NCBI RefSeq assembly: GCF_000003815.2
Contig: NC_049981.1
Coordinates: 26,115,670-26,179,669, forward strand
From: Branchiostoma floridae
Lineage: Eukaryota > Chordata > Leptocardii > Amphioxiformes > Branchiostomatidae
Direction: 5' to 3'
DNA length: 64,000 nucleotides
This document shows, one piece after another, positions 39,001 through 58,400 of the stretch. A program made the translations under genes and the position numbers. The notes beneath the pieces are model-generated. The model made no database searches. It had not been told where the DNA came from and saw only the letters and a list, made by a program, of their open reading frames with translations. The first letter of the stretch is position 1. Every line of letters begins with the position of its first letter.

Positions 39001-41532
39001 GAGGCTTTAATCTGACTAATCTGTCACGAAAGGTGTTTCTATAGGCTCAGGGTGTCAAATCTTTCGCGGTCCTGACAATACATAGATACAAGGCGTGTCC
39101 AAATGACCTGCTTTTCATCATTTTCAGTGGCAGAAAAAAATCCTCTGAGATTGCGCCCACTCCCAGTCAACAAAATTTCCAAGGTATCAAGTGATAAAAC
39201 ATTTGGGGTAACTTCAATCGTTCATAGCGCTGTATTGTTATGTGTGGAAAGTAATGTAAGACATGTAAGAGAATGACTATGATACTTTCTGTGCAGTACA
39301 AACTCAGGCACGGACACAAACATACACTGCGCACAGAGTCTCTCTCTTCCTTTCTCCCCACACTAAAACACAGTTGACGCGTACTTCCTCTCTGTTCTGA
39401 CAATCTGTTCCTGCCTGTTCCTACGTCATGATGTTTTAAAGCTTTGAGGTGTGCTATGTCACCGACATGCCTCCTCACATCTCCCTTTTTTGTTCTGCAT
39501 TGTACCGTACAAAAGGCAGGGGGATAACGAAGCAAAGGGAAAGTCATGTCTTTGTCCTTGATTCTCATCCCTGACTGAACGCGAAGAGAGAAAAACGCTG
39601 ACCTTTAAGTCACCTTTCACGTTGTTCTCTCCTAATGAAAAAAGTGGCCTCATATTATAACACGGAGCAGCGAGAAGGATGAATACGGTCGCAGTGTTTG
39701 GTGCCAACAAAACTAGCAACAGCACTGCTCTACAATGCTGACAAGTTGAGACAGCCTATAGCATTGTATTCTCATAGACATATAGCTTCAAAAATGGTCA
39801 ATATGGGTACACAACTTCGTAAGAAAACTCACAACAGAACCGCTTTATTTACAAGTTATCACAGCCAGGACATTGTTTTAACAAATCAAATTTGAATACC
39901 CAAAATATAGGCCAATGATATGTATTATTTGCGAAAGGGAAATGGTCTAGATTTTCTATAGCAAATTTCTCAAATTTACCTTTGTGACAATAGTAAGACC
40001 TTCAAACGTCCGTGCATAGCACAATTACTGAACAGTAGTTTGATTCTTGTATTGTAACATATATTTACAATGAATTGTTGACTGTGTAGAGAAAAAAATA
40101 ATATACAAGATGAAATTGAAGCCATCATAAATGTCTAACCATACTGCAACAAGCAGTACACAGCATTACACGACAGAACACCTTGTACAATAAATCTAGC
40201 GAACATGTACACCTTTACCGTCACCTACCCTCGACGTGAGGTAACCCATAGCAACACTTACACGTCATGCCTCCTTGCACATGACAGGTGTACATAAAAT
40301 CTCCACAGGTGACCAAAGGTGGGGAGAAACCTGTGGATCTGAAGTACCCAGCACTCCCTCACGGGTCCATGTATCATTTACATTACCCCGTGCTTGGATA
40401 TACATCAAACACTCAACACGCTACACGGTAGCAACCTGCTATATAACTTTCCGTACGTTTGGTTTCTTGTGTAGAAAGCTAGCACCAATCCGTTATACTT
40501 GGCACAAAGAAAGGCCATGTACACAGCGTTATCTGTGTTTATACTGCGGAGTGCTGTTTGCAAGGCAACATGTAATTAATGGCGATAAAGGCGCGTATAC
40601 ACAGGAATCATACACGGGAGAGCCCACAAGAAGGCCCAGAAGCAGGGACTGTTGGTTAAAACGACCGCGTTTTAATGGCATGTTTGACATCTAACAGCCA
40701 CAATATCATATCATTTCGTCTCCATTTGTTACGTAGCAGCCAATACAAACAAGGGCTACTCTTATAGTTCCCGTGAGGCATATATATTCCTCTCAACACT
40801 GCCCATGGTATCAAGTTCTCTTCTGCCCGTATACCTGATTGTTTCTATTAAAAGAAAGGTTAAAATAACAAACATAGAGAGAAAGTAGACTGCACGAAGC
40901 TGTGTTTTCATGTTAAAAAACGTATACGTAGTTTGATACACCAGTTAAGCTTACTGAGAAAATATCATCTGAACTTGTATATTCACAGTTTTGAAAGTAC
41001 ATCGCAAAAAAATCTATGAACTGTCATTCTCTGTGAAATATATTCCTTTAAGTCATCTTGTAAGTTTTAAACGCACTTTGTCCACGTAGGCACTGTCTAT
41101 AATTTAGGACCAACTGTGCTTACAGTATGCCTTGTATTGCTAAGCTATACTAACACGATAATTCATTAATCAAAGATCAATAGAAGAGCACATACCTGGT
41201 AGTTTGGTTGGCGGTAACCGAATGGTCAGTTCGGACAGCTCCTCTTTCTTCTTGTACAATATCGTCAGTAAGTCGTCCCGTTTGCATTTCTTCAGCAGTG
41301 CCTCCAGAAGACTCATGTTCTTCTCGCTCAGCAAGCCTTTAGACTTGAGGATCCGGAAGAGTAGTTCTGGTGTCTGTGCGGACTGCAGGTCGCGCGAGGA
41401 CAGGTACCCGCGGCACATGTGGTACATGATCCCGAAGTCTGTGTCAGTCGTCATGCCGGCGATCTGGTCCAGGATCTGACGGAACAGCCGAACCCGAGGG
41501 TTCGCCGAGGCTGTCCGAGGCCGAGGCGGCAT
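36017..41532 (-). CDS. Death effector domain - PRY/SPRY (B30.2) fusion protein
   Basis: Four exons: 41532-41196, 37466-37273, 36920-36780 and 36415-36017. Phases agree and give 356 residues. Residues 14-97 form a death effector domain: LFRQILDQIA, FGIMYHMCRGYL, ELLFRILKSKGLL and the hallmark RDDLL at 85-89. Residues 116-320 are a PRY plus SPRY module: SYLSLSNRNRTVAFEDG, GKHYLEV, MSYSVGVALR, LSWCLRHTH and RRLGVLMDSDRGLLIFQDA. The SPRY is closer to the FSD1/TRIM9 type than to immune TRIMs. DEDs bind other DEDs (FADD, caspase-8), and SPRY domains bind peptide partners. A signalling adaptor role is inferred. I know of no vertebrate protein with this pair. A strong acceptor lies at about 41621, and the sequence between it and the ATG has an in-frame stop, so the ATG at 41532 is the likely start. 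Intron 1 is 3.7 kb. Confidence 0.86.
37614..37667. repeat. Perfect 54-bp palindrome
   Basis: Arms 37614-37640 and 37641-37667 are exact reverse complements of 27 bp with no spacer. The centre is CTTGCAAG and the left arm starts AGTCGGCTGCTAAATTTC. Matching stops abruptly at both ends. It lies in intron 1 of the DED-SPRY gene. Confidence 0.97.
37808..37987. repeat. TIR element with ~58-bp arms
   Basis: The left arm starts GTACTCTCCAAGCAGAGGTT. The right arm, read on the other strand, starts with the same 20 bases and stays similar for about 58 bp. The 180-bp element has no coding capacity (MITE-like). A related word, TACTCTCCAAGCGTAGGTTA, occurs at 53179-53198. Confidence 0.8.
38000..41195 (-). 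other. Remainder of DED-SPRY gene intron 1; no gene seen
   Basis: This intron sequence has no exon I can support. A plus-strand frame at 40275-40694 and minus-strand frames at 39167-39725 show no recognisable domain. A short ATG frame at 38736 followed by a good donor (AGCAG/gtgaga) looks exon-like but is isolated. Confidence 0.5.
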
Positions 41533-46959
<5,427 letters not shown>

Positions 46960-49393
46960 ATGGTTAGGATGGCAGCCGCACTTTTTGCTGTCACGCTTTC
47001 TGCACTCTGGACCGTTTCCAGCTGCGACCACACCGTGGATGTGCCGATCGGTGAGTTGCAAACATCACATCTTACTGAGTCTATCCAATATTTCTGTTGG
47101 TACCCGAAGTGCCCTACAAAATTAGGTGAGGGCATCGTTTGTTGACGCCCTGTTTCTACAGATGTGGAACTCACACATTCTCTCCTATCGAACTATAAAA
47201 AAACAACCTCGTATCATTTTCGTACTAGTGACAGCGACATCGAATGCCTCTGTTACTGAAATCGCTTTGGCAGTCTCTGCGGAAATCATCCCATTCCAAA
47301 TCAATGGTGACTAGTCGACTTCCCGCCATTTCTCCATCGTGTGACTGCGGTGTGGTGGCAAGTACCTGTATGCTGTTGCTACGGCCCTCTTCCTTTGACT
47401 TCATAATTGGAGTATGATGCAAGATGTGAAATATCTTTCAAAGGACAAAAAAAAAACACGAAATTTTTTGCTGATCTATGAAGTTCGTTGGGTGTCCTGT
47501 AAAATCTATGGTCGCTAAGTGTTCGCAGCGTGGTGCCAGACAGTTGTGAAAGGCGACACACCCTCTGACATTCTCCGGGTACTGGATACGGGTATATGAT
47601 TGAAGTATGGTGCCACATAATTACCGCAGTTTTTACCACTCATCGTTTTCACATGCGTTCAGGGATTTCGGTGCTGAAGCTTTATACTTCATACTAATCA
47701 TTAGTGCCCACCCATTTGAGATAGACGAGGGATTTTATACACTACGGGTTCTTGAGAGATTGTATGGTGGACGCTGTGGAGAATTCGAATGGAACAAGTG
47801 GCACAATCTCCTCGAGCTTTTCCCATTCGGAAACCTACAAAACTACTTTGGTCATAAACACCATTTATCATAAAATAGGGGTCTATCCATTAGCTATTGT
47901 CTCCAAGGAAGTGGTACCCTAAAACGTGGTATATTATGTTATATTATAGATACATGTACCTGAATTTTATCCTTTTTTCACGTTACAGTATCGTTCCTGT
48001 TCCGTTAACAAACTGAGCGTCCTGAGTTGGCCCCTTGATGGCTCACGATCAAGTTAGATTAGGAGGGTCTTTTAATTTTCTCCTGCGCTACGCAATCAAA
48101 TAAAAAATCTGTAGCCGAATGACGTCTGTGGAGTGTGCTGCGGTAGTGCAGGTGGGCTGGTGCCCGCGCACACCCACGTCCCAGCGTTCGTAACACTCCG
48201 TTACCTGCCGTGTCCGGGGAATGACTCTTCTCACCCGGGGGACCGGGCTCTCTTACGCTAACAGCAATCATGGCGATATCGGGCCGACCTTTTATTAAAG
48301 ACATTACTTCCGAGGACCGATGTGCACCCGGCGTGCCGCCCTCTTCACCCCGCCCACTGTCGTGGTAAATGGAAGAAAGTGGCGGGTTTTATCATGCTGC
48401 GCGGCGGCCGTACCGTATTAAGTCCTTAGAGACTACGGCAGACAAATTACCGCGCGTGTCCTCTGCTTCTATCTTCCGCGCGGAAGTATTAGGCCCTCCA
48501 TCCGCCGGGCACACAGTTAATAACGGCTGCTTCTGGGACCGTTCAGTCGAGAAAAAGGGCGGGCTAAACAGCCGGTTTGCACGATCAACTGCCACTGCTG
48601 ATAAAATGGCAATTTCCGTAAGAACCACACATCCATTTGACGTCATTGGTGGATTTAAACGTATCACTTATGCAAAAATATCAATTAGATGTAACAAATT
48701 GTTTGTAACGTTTTCAAAGATGTAGCATTCAATCCAATTATACCTTAGCTCTGTATTTAATCGATGAAAAGGATCGGATTAATTTATACCAAACTTTAAA
48801 CTTCTGAAGCGACCTGACCGCGCTGAAACGAATTGATTTTTACACCCAGTCGGTTCAATATCATCTCCTATTTGTTGATCGGTTCCGTAGGCTAGATTGA
48901 TCTGAGTATGATTAGCTATACTAGCTCGCCATGTCGAGCAGTCAGAAATGTTTTACCAATAAATCTTCCTTAGATCATGGATGACGAACCTATTTCGGAC
49001 ATCGCTTCTCACTATGATTAACTTGTCACAAATTCATATGCCTCAGATCAAACACGCTTATCGCAAAAATAAAGCGAGAAATTGCAACATTTATAATTTT
49101 TGTGATGAAAGAAGCTGCATGGTATCGTTTGGATGGCGCGCTGCACTTACCCCTGATTCAGCACCAAGGACAGAGGACGCCATGTGTCCCTCCGCTTTTG
49201 TCGTGTTTTCCCCTTTAATAGTATTACTACTACTATTACTAATAGTAATAATTCACGTATAAACGCACCATTACGGGCATCTACATATTCTAACAGGTTA
49301 CCATCCAGTGTTCATTTTGTGGGTTATTTGCTGTACGCACACACACGCACACACGTACGCACTCGCACACGCACACACACACGCACACACATA

Positions 49394-49446
<53 letters not shown>

Positions 49447-52400
49447 ATACACACGCACGCACATGCAGGCACGCACGCACGCGCACACACACACAGACAA
49501 AAACACACACATACACAAACACTTAAACACGCGCGCACGTACACACACATGTATATATACTTATATGGAGAGAGAGAGAGAGAGACAGATAGAGAGAGAG
49601 AGAGAGAGAGAGAGTTTTTGTAAATGTACGATTACCTACTGATTTGAAAAGAAGATAGAAATTGACGACAGTTAGTTTTTGAATAAATGAGACCTGAGGT
49701 CGCAAATTACCAGTGCCAAAATCAGTCCCCTACTTCTTGAGAATAACTGTGCGTCGCGACATTGAAATATTACATGGCATCGATAAATGATTATAAGACT
49801 TGACAGTAGTATCAGGTATACTATACATCACTATCAATCAGAAACTACTAGTATTTTCAAAAGTTGGTAGTTGGCCATAAAACCATTTAGGCATAAAGAT
49901 ACCCGCAATTCGGTTAAATCCATTTTGGTCGCTCAACAGTACTCTCCAGTGGAAGGGGGCTTTAGGCGCGAATGCCTCTAGGTATTCAGTTGTAAGCACT
50001 GTATCTGTATCTGCCTATGTATCTATAGAGCCTGTATAACCACCCTTTGGCGTAACACAGCAGATTCACAATCACGGGGCGGAAGCGGCTGGTTATATTA
50101 CACCCAACTTGTCGCATCTAACATAGCTAATGAGGTTGCCAGTAAAACACTTCATGGCAACGTGAAGTGAACTCTACGATTGTTTTAGGGAAATTTGAAA
50201 TATTGAAAACCTCGATTCTGGGTTGATAATTCTCCCTGGCATTTGAAAGAATTTCTTGATCTCAAAGCTAATATAATATATTGATTATTGGCCATAGAGG
50301 TAATGAGATTAAGTTCCATATCTCGTCCTTGTTTCGTACCTTAGGTGCAATCTTTGACGGAGTCCAGAGTGACGAGGAGAAAGCGGCCTTTACCTACGCG
50401 GTAGAACAGATCAACGCCGACAAGAAGATTCTCCCTCAAGCCCGCCTGATACCCCGGATGGAGACGGTCGACAACGGGGACGGCCTGCTCGTAGTGGAGA
50501 AAGGTAAGACACCCCTGAAAGTGAGGTTAACCTCAAAGAAAATCTTACGGTGCCAAAATATAATATCAAACCTGGCCAAAGAGTAGAGCCGGCCAGTTTC
50601 GATACTATCTTATGGCACCGTAGGATCTGCGTGGAGAGTAAGCGAGGCCAGCACATAGAATCATGACGTGTTCCATATAATCGTGATCTATACGCCCCTT
50701 CACTGTGTATGCGCAGGTCAAAGGTGAAGTCCCCTGATTTTTTAAAACAGATCCATGATTTATACATTTCAAGATTTATCTGAACTCGGTCTTTCGGTTT
50801 GCATAACAGCATAACAATGGAAATAGTGTTCTGTTTGGCATTGACCTTTAACCTGCGCATGCGATACTGGACCAGTTAAAGGACTTACTGTACCATACGT
50901 ATTGTCTTAGCTTCTCTCTGACGTGACTGAAAGGTCTGCAAAGCAGTATGGGCCAGGGAGTGAAGTCTGCCATCTGTCATATCGTTCACAAAAAGAATGT
51001 TTCTAATTCTGTCGAATGTCAAACGTACTTCTTCAACCTTTCAACCACCATGATTTTCTAGAAAGAAGAAAGAACTCCACAAGAACAAAGAGTACCACAT
51101 GTTGCACAGCTGACAGTTGAGGCATTGCACACCGCGCTTTACGAATGCGTCCTCACGACCATTTGATGGAATCTGACCCTCCACATAATTTCTCATCATT
51201 TGCAAAGCACGCTTTGAAGGCGTTCGCCGATTGCCGAACGCGGTCCTGTCGACGGCGCCATATGCTGCGATAGCCTATTGGTTCTGCTCCGATGCTTCCA
51301 ATCTCACTCCGAGTGCTCCCCCTCAGGCAACTACAAAATTTAGACATAAATCAGAATTCAATTTCCACCGTATCAATCAATCACGCGCACGCCTAGCCTG
51401 TAGCGATGGAAAAGAATAGGTTCAATTTTCGATCCAGGATGACCCATGATCCCAAATATTTGACGAATTAACGGGAATGTGAGGTGTACGTGTTACTGAA
51501 GGGGGAATGCGGGCACCTTTAAACCTTCCTGTCGACCGGAAAACAAGCTTTCTTTGCAATTTGGCCTACACACGGCAAGTTGTGGTAATGTAAATCTGGT
51601 TATCAAGAGTGAGATTTAAGTAAACCATTTCTTGTTACCTCCGGGAAGAAGGTTCACCTGAGTGTTTGAGTTTCATTTAACTCCAGATAGTTTTGTCCCC
51701 TTTAACTCTAGATAGTTTTGTCACATTTAACTCTAGATAGTTTTGTCACATTTAAATCCAGATAGTTTTGTCACATTTAACTCTAGATAGTTTTGTCACA
51801 TGTAACTCTAGATAGTTTTGTCACATTTAAATCCAGATAGTTTTGCCACATATAACACTAGATACTTTTGTCACATTTAACTCCACATAGTTTTGTAACA
51901 TTTAACCCCAGATAGTTCTGCCACATATCTAACCCCAGATAGGTTTGTCGTATTCAGGTATTTTTGTCACATGTAACTCTAGATAGTTTAGTCCCTTTTA
52001 ACTCTAGATAGTTTTGTCACATGTAACTCTAGATAGTTTTGTCACATGTAACTCTAGATAGTTTTGTCACATGTAACTCTAGATAGTTTAGTCCCTTTTA
52101 ACTCTAGATAGTTTTGTCACATGTAACTCTAGATAGTTTTGTCACATTTAAATCCAGATAGTTTTGTCACATCTAACCCCAGATAGTTTTGTCACATTTA
52201 ACTCCAGATAGTTTTGTCCCATTTAACCCCAGATAGTTTCGCCTCATTTAACCCCAGATAGTTTTGTCACCTTTAACTCCATATACTTTTGTCACATTTA
52301 ACACCAGATAAATTTGCCACATTTAACCCCAGATAGTTTTGTCACCTTTAACTCCAGATAGTTTTGTCACCTTTAACTCTAGATAGTTTTGTCACATGTA

Positions 52401-55400
52401 ACTCCAGATAGTTTTGTCACATGTAACTCTAGATAGTTTTGTCACATTTAAATCCAGATAGTTTTGTCACATGTAACTCTAGATAGTTTTGTCACATTTA
52501 AATCCAGATAGTTTTGTCCGCTTTAACTCCAGATAATTTTGTCACATGTAACTCTAGAAAGTTTTGTCACATATAACGCTAGATAGTTTTGTCACATTTA
52601 ACTCCACATAGTTTTGTCAGATTTAAATCCAGATAGTTTTGTCACATTTAACCCCAGATAGTTCTGCCACATTTAACCCCAGATAGTTTTGTCACATTAA
52701 ACTTCAGATAGTTTTGTCACCTTTAACTCCAGATAGTTTTGCCACATTTAACTTCAGATAGTTTTGTCAACTTTAACTCCATATAGTTTTGTCACATTTA
52801 ACCCCAGATAGTTCTGCCACATTTAACCCCAGATAGTTTTGTCACATTCAAATCCATATAGTTTTGTCACCTTTTACTCCATATAGTTTTGTCACATTTA
52901 ACTCCAGATAGTTTTGTCACATTAAACTCCAGATAGTTTTGTCACCTTTAACTCCAGATAGTTTTTATCGATTTGTTTCTTGGCATGTTATTAGTTATTG
53001 TGATCCGATGAAACATGGCGAGTTTGGGCAAAGTAGTAGACTTTTCGCGTAACTCAGAATTACGGACAACTCCCAACTTGATAGTGCTGTACGTGGTACA
53101 GCCCACTGTATCAACCCTTTCTTACCCAATGGTACCTTGTGTTACACAAACTCTCGAATGGCAGGGACTAATTAGCTACTCTCCAAGCGTAGGTTATGCT
53201 AAATTGGTACCTGGTCGTACAGGTTTAAAGGAAATTGACATCCATGTAGAGGAAGCCTATTCCGCAAACATCATAGCTAATTTACGGAGGTTTGTGTCCT
53301 ACTTACTCTTGTTTGTGTTTATAGAAGTCACCACAAATCCGATATGCAATCAATAGTTATGTATAAGCTTTGTAGTGTGAAATCGCTCTAAAATGCTTCA
53401 AAAATTTCCAAATCGTATTTCATGTTTTACTTACCAACCCTCATTGTCATTTGGCTAAGGCATAGACATGAAGAAATGTGTGAATCTGTTTATAGATTTT
53501 GAGCCATCATAGAAACAGAAATACCTTAAAGAACCGTCCTCAGTGGAATTGACGATATGAAGATCCCTTATGTTTACAGTAGGCATCATGAATATCACCA
53601 TAACGGTTTGGCGACGGTACCATTATGATTTCTAATTGCATAACGATTCACCATATGATATCAGAATCAATTGTGAGCCGAAATGAGCATGATGATAGTC
53701 CCGGTAATTTTACGCAATCAGTGATGACTTTCCCTTCGGCCAGAGTTTAAAGCTTTTACTACCTTTGCACGTACCCTCATGTCACCTTACGCAGACCTCG
53801 GTACGCTTAAGTGCTCTAAACGGAAAACCCGATCTGCTTTATTGACATATTGACAGCCTTGATTGAGAGGAATGAAGGTCAATCAGACCGATGGCGTTCC
53901 AAGGGCATAGATGACCACTGTGGCATCAACGCCACTTTCTTTGTATAAGACGCTGTTTTCCTTATCTGCACGCAGTGTACTGCATCCAAAATGTTCCCTG
54001 AATCGATGATTGTTAAGTTTACCCCAAGTGCATTCAACATCATACAAAAATGTGCGTTATGACAAATATCAATCTGTCTTTGGTTTGTACAAATAAAGCA
54101 GGTGAATGTTCTAAACAATTCAGACTTTTGAAATGAAGGTAAAACAACCACCACCAACAACAAGAAACACACAACACTGCTCACAAGTGAAACTCTCGGT
54201 TCAATGTAAAATGTCAACAATCACAAATACATGGAATGGAAGTGGCTGTGGATGACCAAAGTTGTGATTATTGTAGCGCGTTATGGCTGATATTTCTGGT
54301 TGAAACATCAGTCAGTACTTTTTTCTACAGCTCTATTATTGAATGTGATCTGGGTGCCCGATAAACCTGGCAGTAAAACCACCTACTCCACACACGCCTG
54401 TGTTTTATCTTGTGTCGAGAATGGGATACTCCATCATTGTCTGCTGTTTCCATAGCTTCTCTCTTGTCCAATTCATTGGACGATTCTGACAGCTTTGTAA
54501 CATAGCGAAAGCTGAAAGGCTGCTGGAAGCTGGAATAGAAACAGGCAATTTGCCGACAGACCGACTGTTGGAAAGTGTGTGATGAATGGCAGTACCTCCG
54601 CTACAGATACATTTACCCATCAAGAAAGACAATGTACGACAGAAATGTTTAAAATCAGTTTCTGGCAATGTCAGCTCTGTACATCTAGCAGTCACGTTAC
54701 TCACGTACTGTAAAATACTACTATTGTAAATGATCATGGAGCTGCGAGGCTTGAACAAATATCGTATGTCAGCATGACCTGAAAGGTTTTGCATCATGTC
54801 TAGATTTTTTCAGGTCGTGCATCAAATTTATGACTCTATTACCTCTCCCTTAAGGGAATGAAGTATTGTTTTGGATCTGTCAGTCCCCACTCTCTGTGTT
54901 TCTGATCTACGTGGAGAAGGTGATAGATATCTCTCTTTTCATATATCTGCTACCTTTACCATGTTGTGGTTTCTGCGTATTCTATAACAGACGATTTTAG
55001 TACTTTGCTACTGACCGTTCTACAGGTTGCAGTGCACTTTATAGTTAATCATACTAAGCATTCAATTATCTTGTTCACAATATCATAACTGACGATGGTC
55101 CTTTACCATATACACGTCTGATATCTATGAATGTGCGCATGCAATGGTTGAATCCAGAAAGTCCTAGACAAGTCGCTTTGACGACTGCATCAGTTCTTCA
55201 CACAAAGTGAAGGTAATTTGAATCGACATATTGGCAAGTTACCCATTCACCCTGCATTCTCCTCACACACTGGAGAAGAAATGATGGCGGGTGCACTAGG
55301 GTAAACACCTTAATTTAAACTTTATTACACCGTCGTGTCACATAAAGCGGGACATTAAGAGATCTACATTTTAAAGACTTACTGGGCCATAAAGATAGCG

Positions 55401-58400
55401 TAAGGTCTTTCGAGGGACTTGGTTAATGTTCCTATTAAGGTACCGGCGCTTTCCAAATCTTCAGAACAATCCTGGTCCTTCTGACTTTTTTTATCAAACG
55501 ATGCAATAATACTTCGCAATAAATTGTGTTCGTGTATGTATGTATGTATGTATGTATGTATGTATGTTTGTATGTATGTATGTATGTATGTTTGTATGTA
55601 TGTATGTATGTATGTATGTATGTATGTATGTATGTATGTATGTATGTTTGTATGTGTACATACGTTCTACCGGATCACATGTGAAGCGAGACCAGCAATT
55701 ATCACTTAACAGCGGAGAGGTACAAATTCATTTATGATCTGGACTTAATAACCAGCTACATATACATCACCCAGACAATAAATCATGTTGCAGTTTATGA
55801 GCCATCGGTGGAATAGATGTACTGACTATTTGTCCCGTGTGTCCTGGCGGCTCTAAACAATATTGAAAATTCGACAAATCCGTCACCGGGCGCCATTTAC
55901 CTGACACATCCCTCGCCGTCGTCTGTCAAACCTAATACTTCATACATAGGAATCCAATACAGAGGTATCTAAATTGTCAACGCTCTCTTATGAGCCAGTG
56001 CAAAACCCAAGGCACATAGATTTCGTAAGACATTACCAGGGAGCCATTCAGGTCTTGTAGTGATATTGCACCCTTTATTTCCGTGTACGGTCGTTAACAC
56101 GGGCTCCCTCAACATGCCAATCATCTGCAGTTATTATTAGTTCTAGAAATGATTCGAAGGACTGGGAGTGAGATTACCATTTGTGGCACACATAAAGCTG
56201 TCATTACTTGTGCTAGGCTGAGTGTTCTTGGAAAATTGACAGGAAACAGAACATACATAATGTGTTTGATGATGATGATGATTGGTTTATTATTGGAAAT
56301 GAAAATACCTAGCAGCCAGAAGGCTGAATTACGTAAAATCTTACAGAAATCCATAACATACAAATGTATCCAACGCAGTACAAATCATTTAAAATACAGG
56401 CTTATTTACTTATGTTTCTTCTGACGCATATCTTTGAAATATGTAAAGCTTCCAAACACAATATCAATCATTTGAATTACAGGATAAGATACGAATAAAA
56501 CAACTATAGTTTTAAAATCGTACATTCACGGATAAAATCAAGTAAGACGGCATATCTATGTGCTATTTCTTGATCATCAGACAATAATCTGATGGTCGCA
56601 CAGTCGGGGGTAAAGTTAAGTGTAGGCTATTTTAACGCTAGGCCCAACTAACAGAAGATTCCATAAAGATGAGGTCGACAGGAAAGGAAACGTGCTGATG
56701 AGTATAAATCTTTGTCTGAATCTATGAAGATGATCGATATTTCTTGCTCACGGTTACAACTAGACTAGCATTTCTTTCTGTAAAGATGAACAGCATGACA
56801 ACGCCTAAAGTTGCTCATCCCGCCATATCAAAGTGTTGATAACTTTTAATAACTCTCACGATGCTAAAGTCGAATTATTGTATTGATAGTTTCGTGTGAT
56901 TCGGAAGGTGTTATCCTCCGCATCTCTCCAATAAATTCCCCTGTGCTTGATTTGCAAAATTTTTTTTAGTAATATAGTTGTCATATTTTGATTTATGAAG
57001 CCAATTTCTTTCAGGCCCCAAGGAATAGTTTTGTAACAGCTTCTATTTCAAACCCATGAGAATACCAGTACCATTTTAGTGTACGTCGGCCTTCATTGTC
57101 ATTACCTAACTACCAACCAGTTAGACGAAATTAATCTAGACCTCGGTACCGTACCTTCTCCATAAGAGCAGAAATAAGAAGGAATGTGTGAGGCTGATTT
57201 CGTATTGTCTCGATAACACTACTTTGTTTAACAGTCGTCTCAGCATTCCGCGGTGATGGATTATCTTGAATTGACTAATTCAAAGCTGGCTAAATCATAA
57301 TAAAAGTGCATCAATTTGGTATCGCTGTAGACTTACTTTCATGATTACAATCAAAGTGCAGACTTTTGACACCGCTGTGTTTCGAGTTTGACAGTACAAC
57401 TTAAATTTCCCGGTTGATTCGTTATTCATTAATTTTTTGACAACTTAAGCCTGCAGCTTTACACTGTTGTGGTTGTGTTTTGACATGGAAGGGTAATCAT
57501 AGAAGTAAAGCTATTCACGTAAGGATGTCACGATGGCTCACCTAGAAATATATTCATGATCTTAGGGATGGCATTTTTAGTACCATGAGTGCAAATGTTA
57601 AGTTAATGAATGGGGCACCTTTCATTGCGCCCATTCGTTCCGTGTCAACAGAGGCTAAATCTATTATCTCAGACTAGCGCAAGTCCTCCTCGCGAGACCC
57701 TGGAGTGCTCTTATCATAAAGCAGTTGTTAAGACCAGGAAAAAATCAATCCAGTCACTAATGATATATTTGTTCGACTCAGGTCTGGGCAGGGCTTCACT
57801 GTCCATTGGGAGTCACTAAAAAATCTGTAGGGCCAGATTCTATAATTGAGACATGGATGATGATGATGAAGATCAAGTATTTACACACATTGATGCATCC
57901 GGTTTATGTTATTACAAACAAGCGTCTTATAAAGTACATACACAGCTACACAAACCGTCCTTTAATATATTTGCTGGCATGAGCAAAACATTACGAATAA
58001 CGTCGATGTGTCCTGCTTCAATCTGATCTAGCAGCTAAGCTAGAAGTACCGGATGCCCGAGGAATGTAAGTAAAAAGAAAAGAAAACATCCATAGTTTTG
58101 CTCGAATATAACGGTAATTACTATGAACTAACGTTATTCACGCTGAATAGATACGTTAGCGTAAACATTAGTAACATGGTACATATGTGTTAAAGTTACT
58201 TACGCATTCTGAACTCATCGTCTCGTCAAAATACAGCCACCCCCTCCATAACAGAAAAGTGGATTTTGAATCGAAAAGCAAACCAGCGATTTATATAGTT
58301 GTTGTAAGCCCATCTGATGACCGTGCCCACCACTTCCCCGATGACGATGAAGAGGCGTTTTATTGTTCTTTATGGGGAACCATTAAGCCGGCCTTTGATG

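Noticed and set aside
40275-40694. A 139-codon plus-strand frame within DED-SPRY intron 1
   Set aside because: It has no ATG at its very start in good context, no domain, and no exon partners.
51675-52966. A CRISPR array
   Set aside because: Units abut directly without unique spacers and the host is an animal; it is a minisatellite.
53015-53356. A 113-codon plus-strand frame after the minisatellite
   Set aside because: It overlaps a TIR-like word (53179-53198) and has no domain or splice support.
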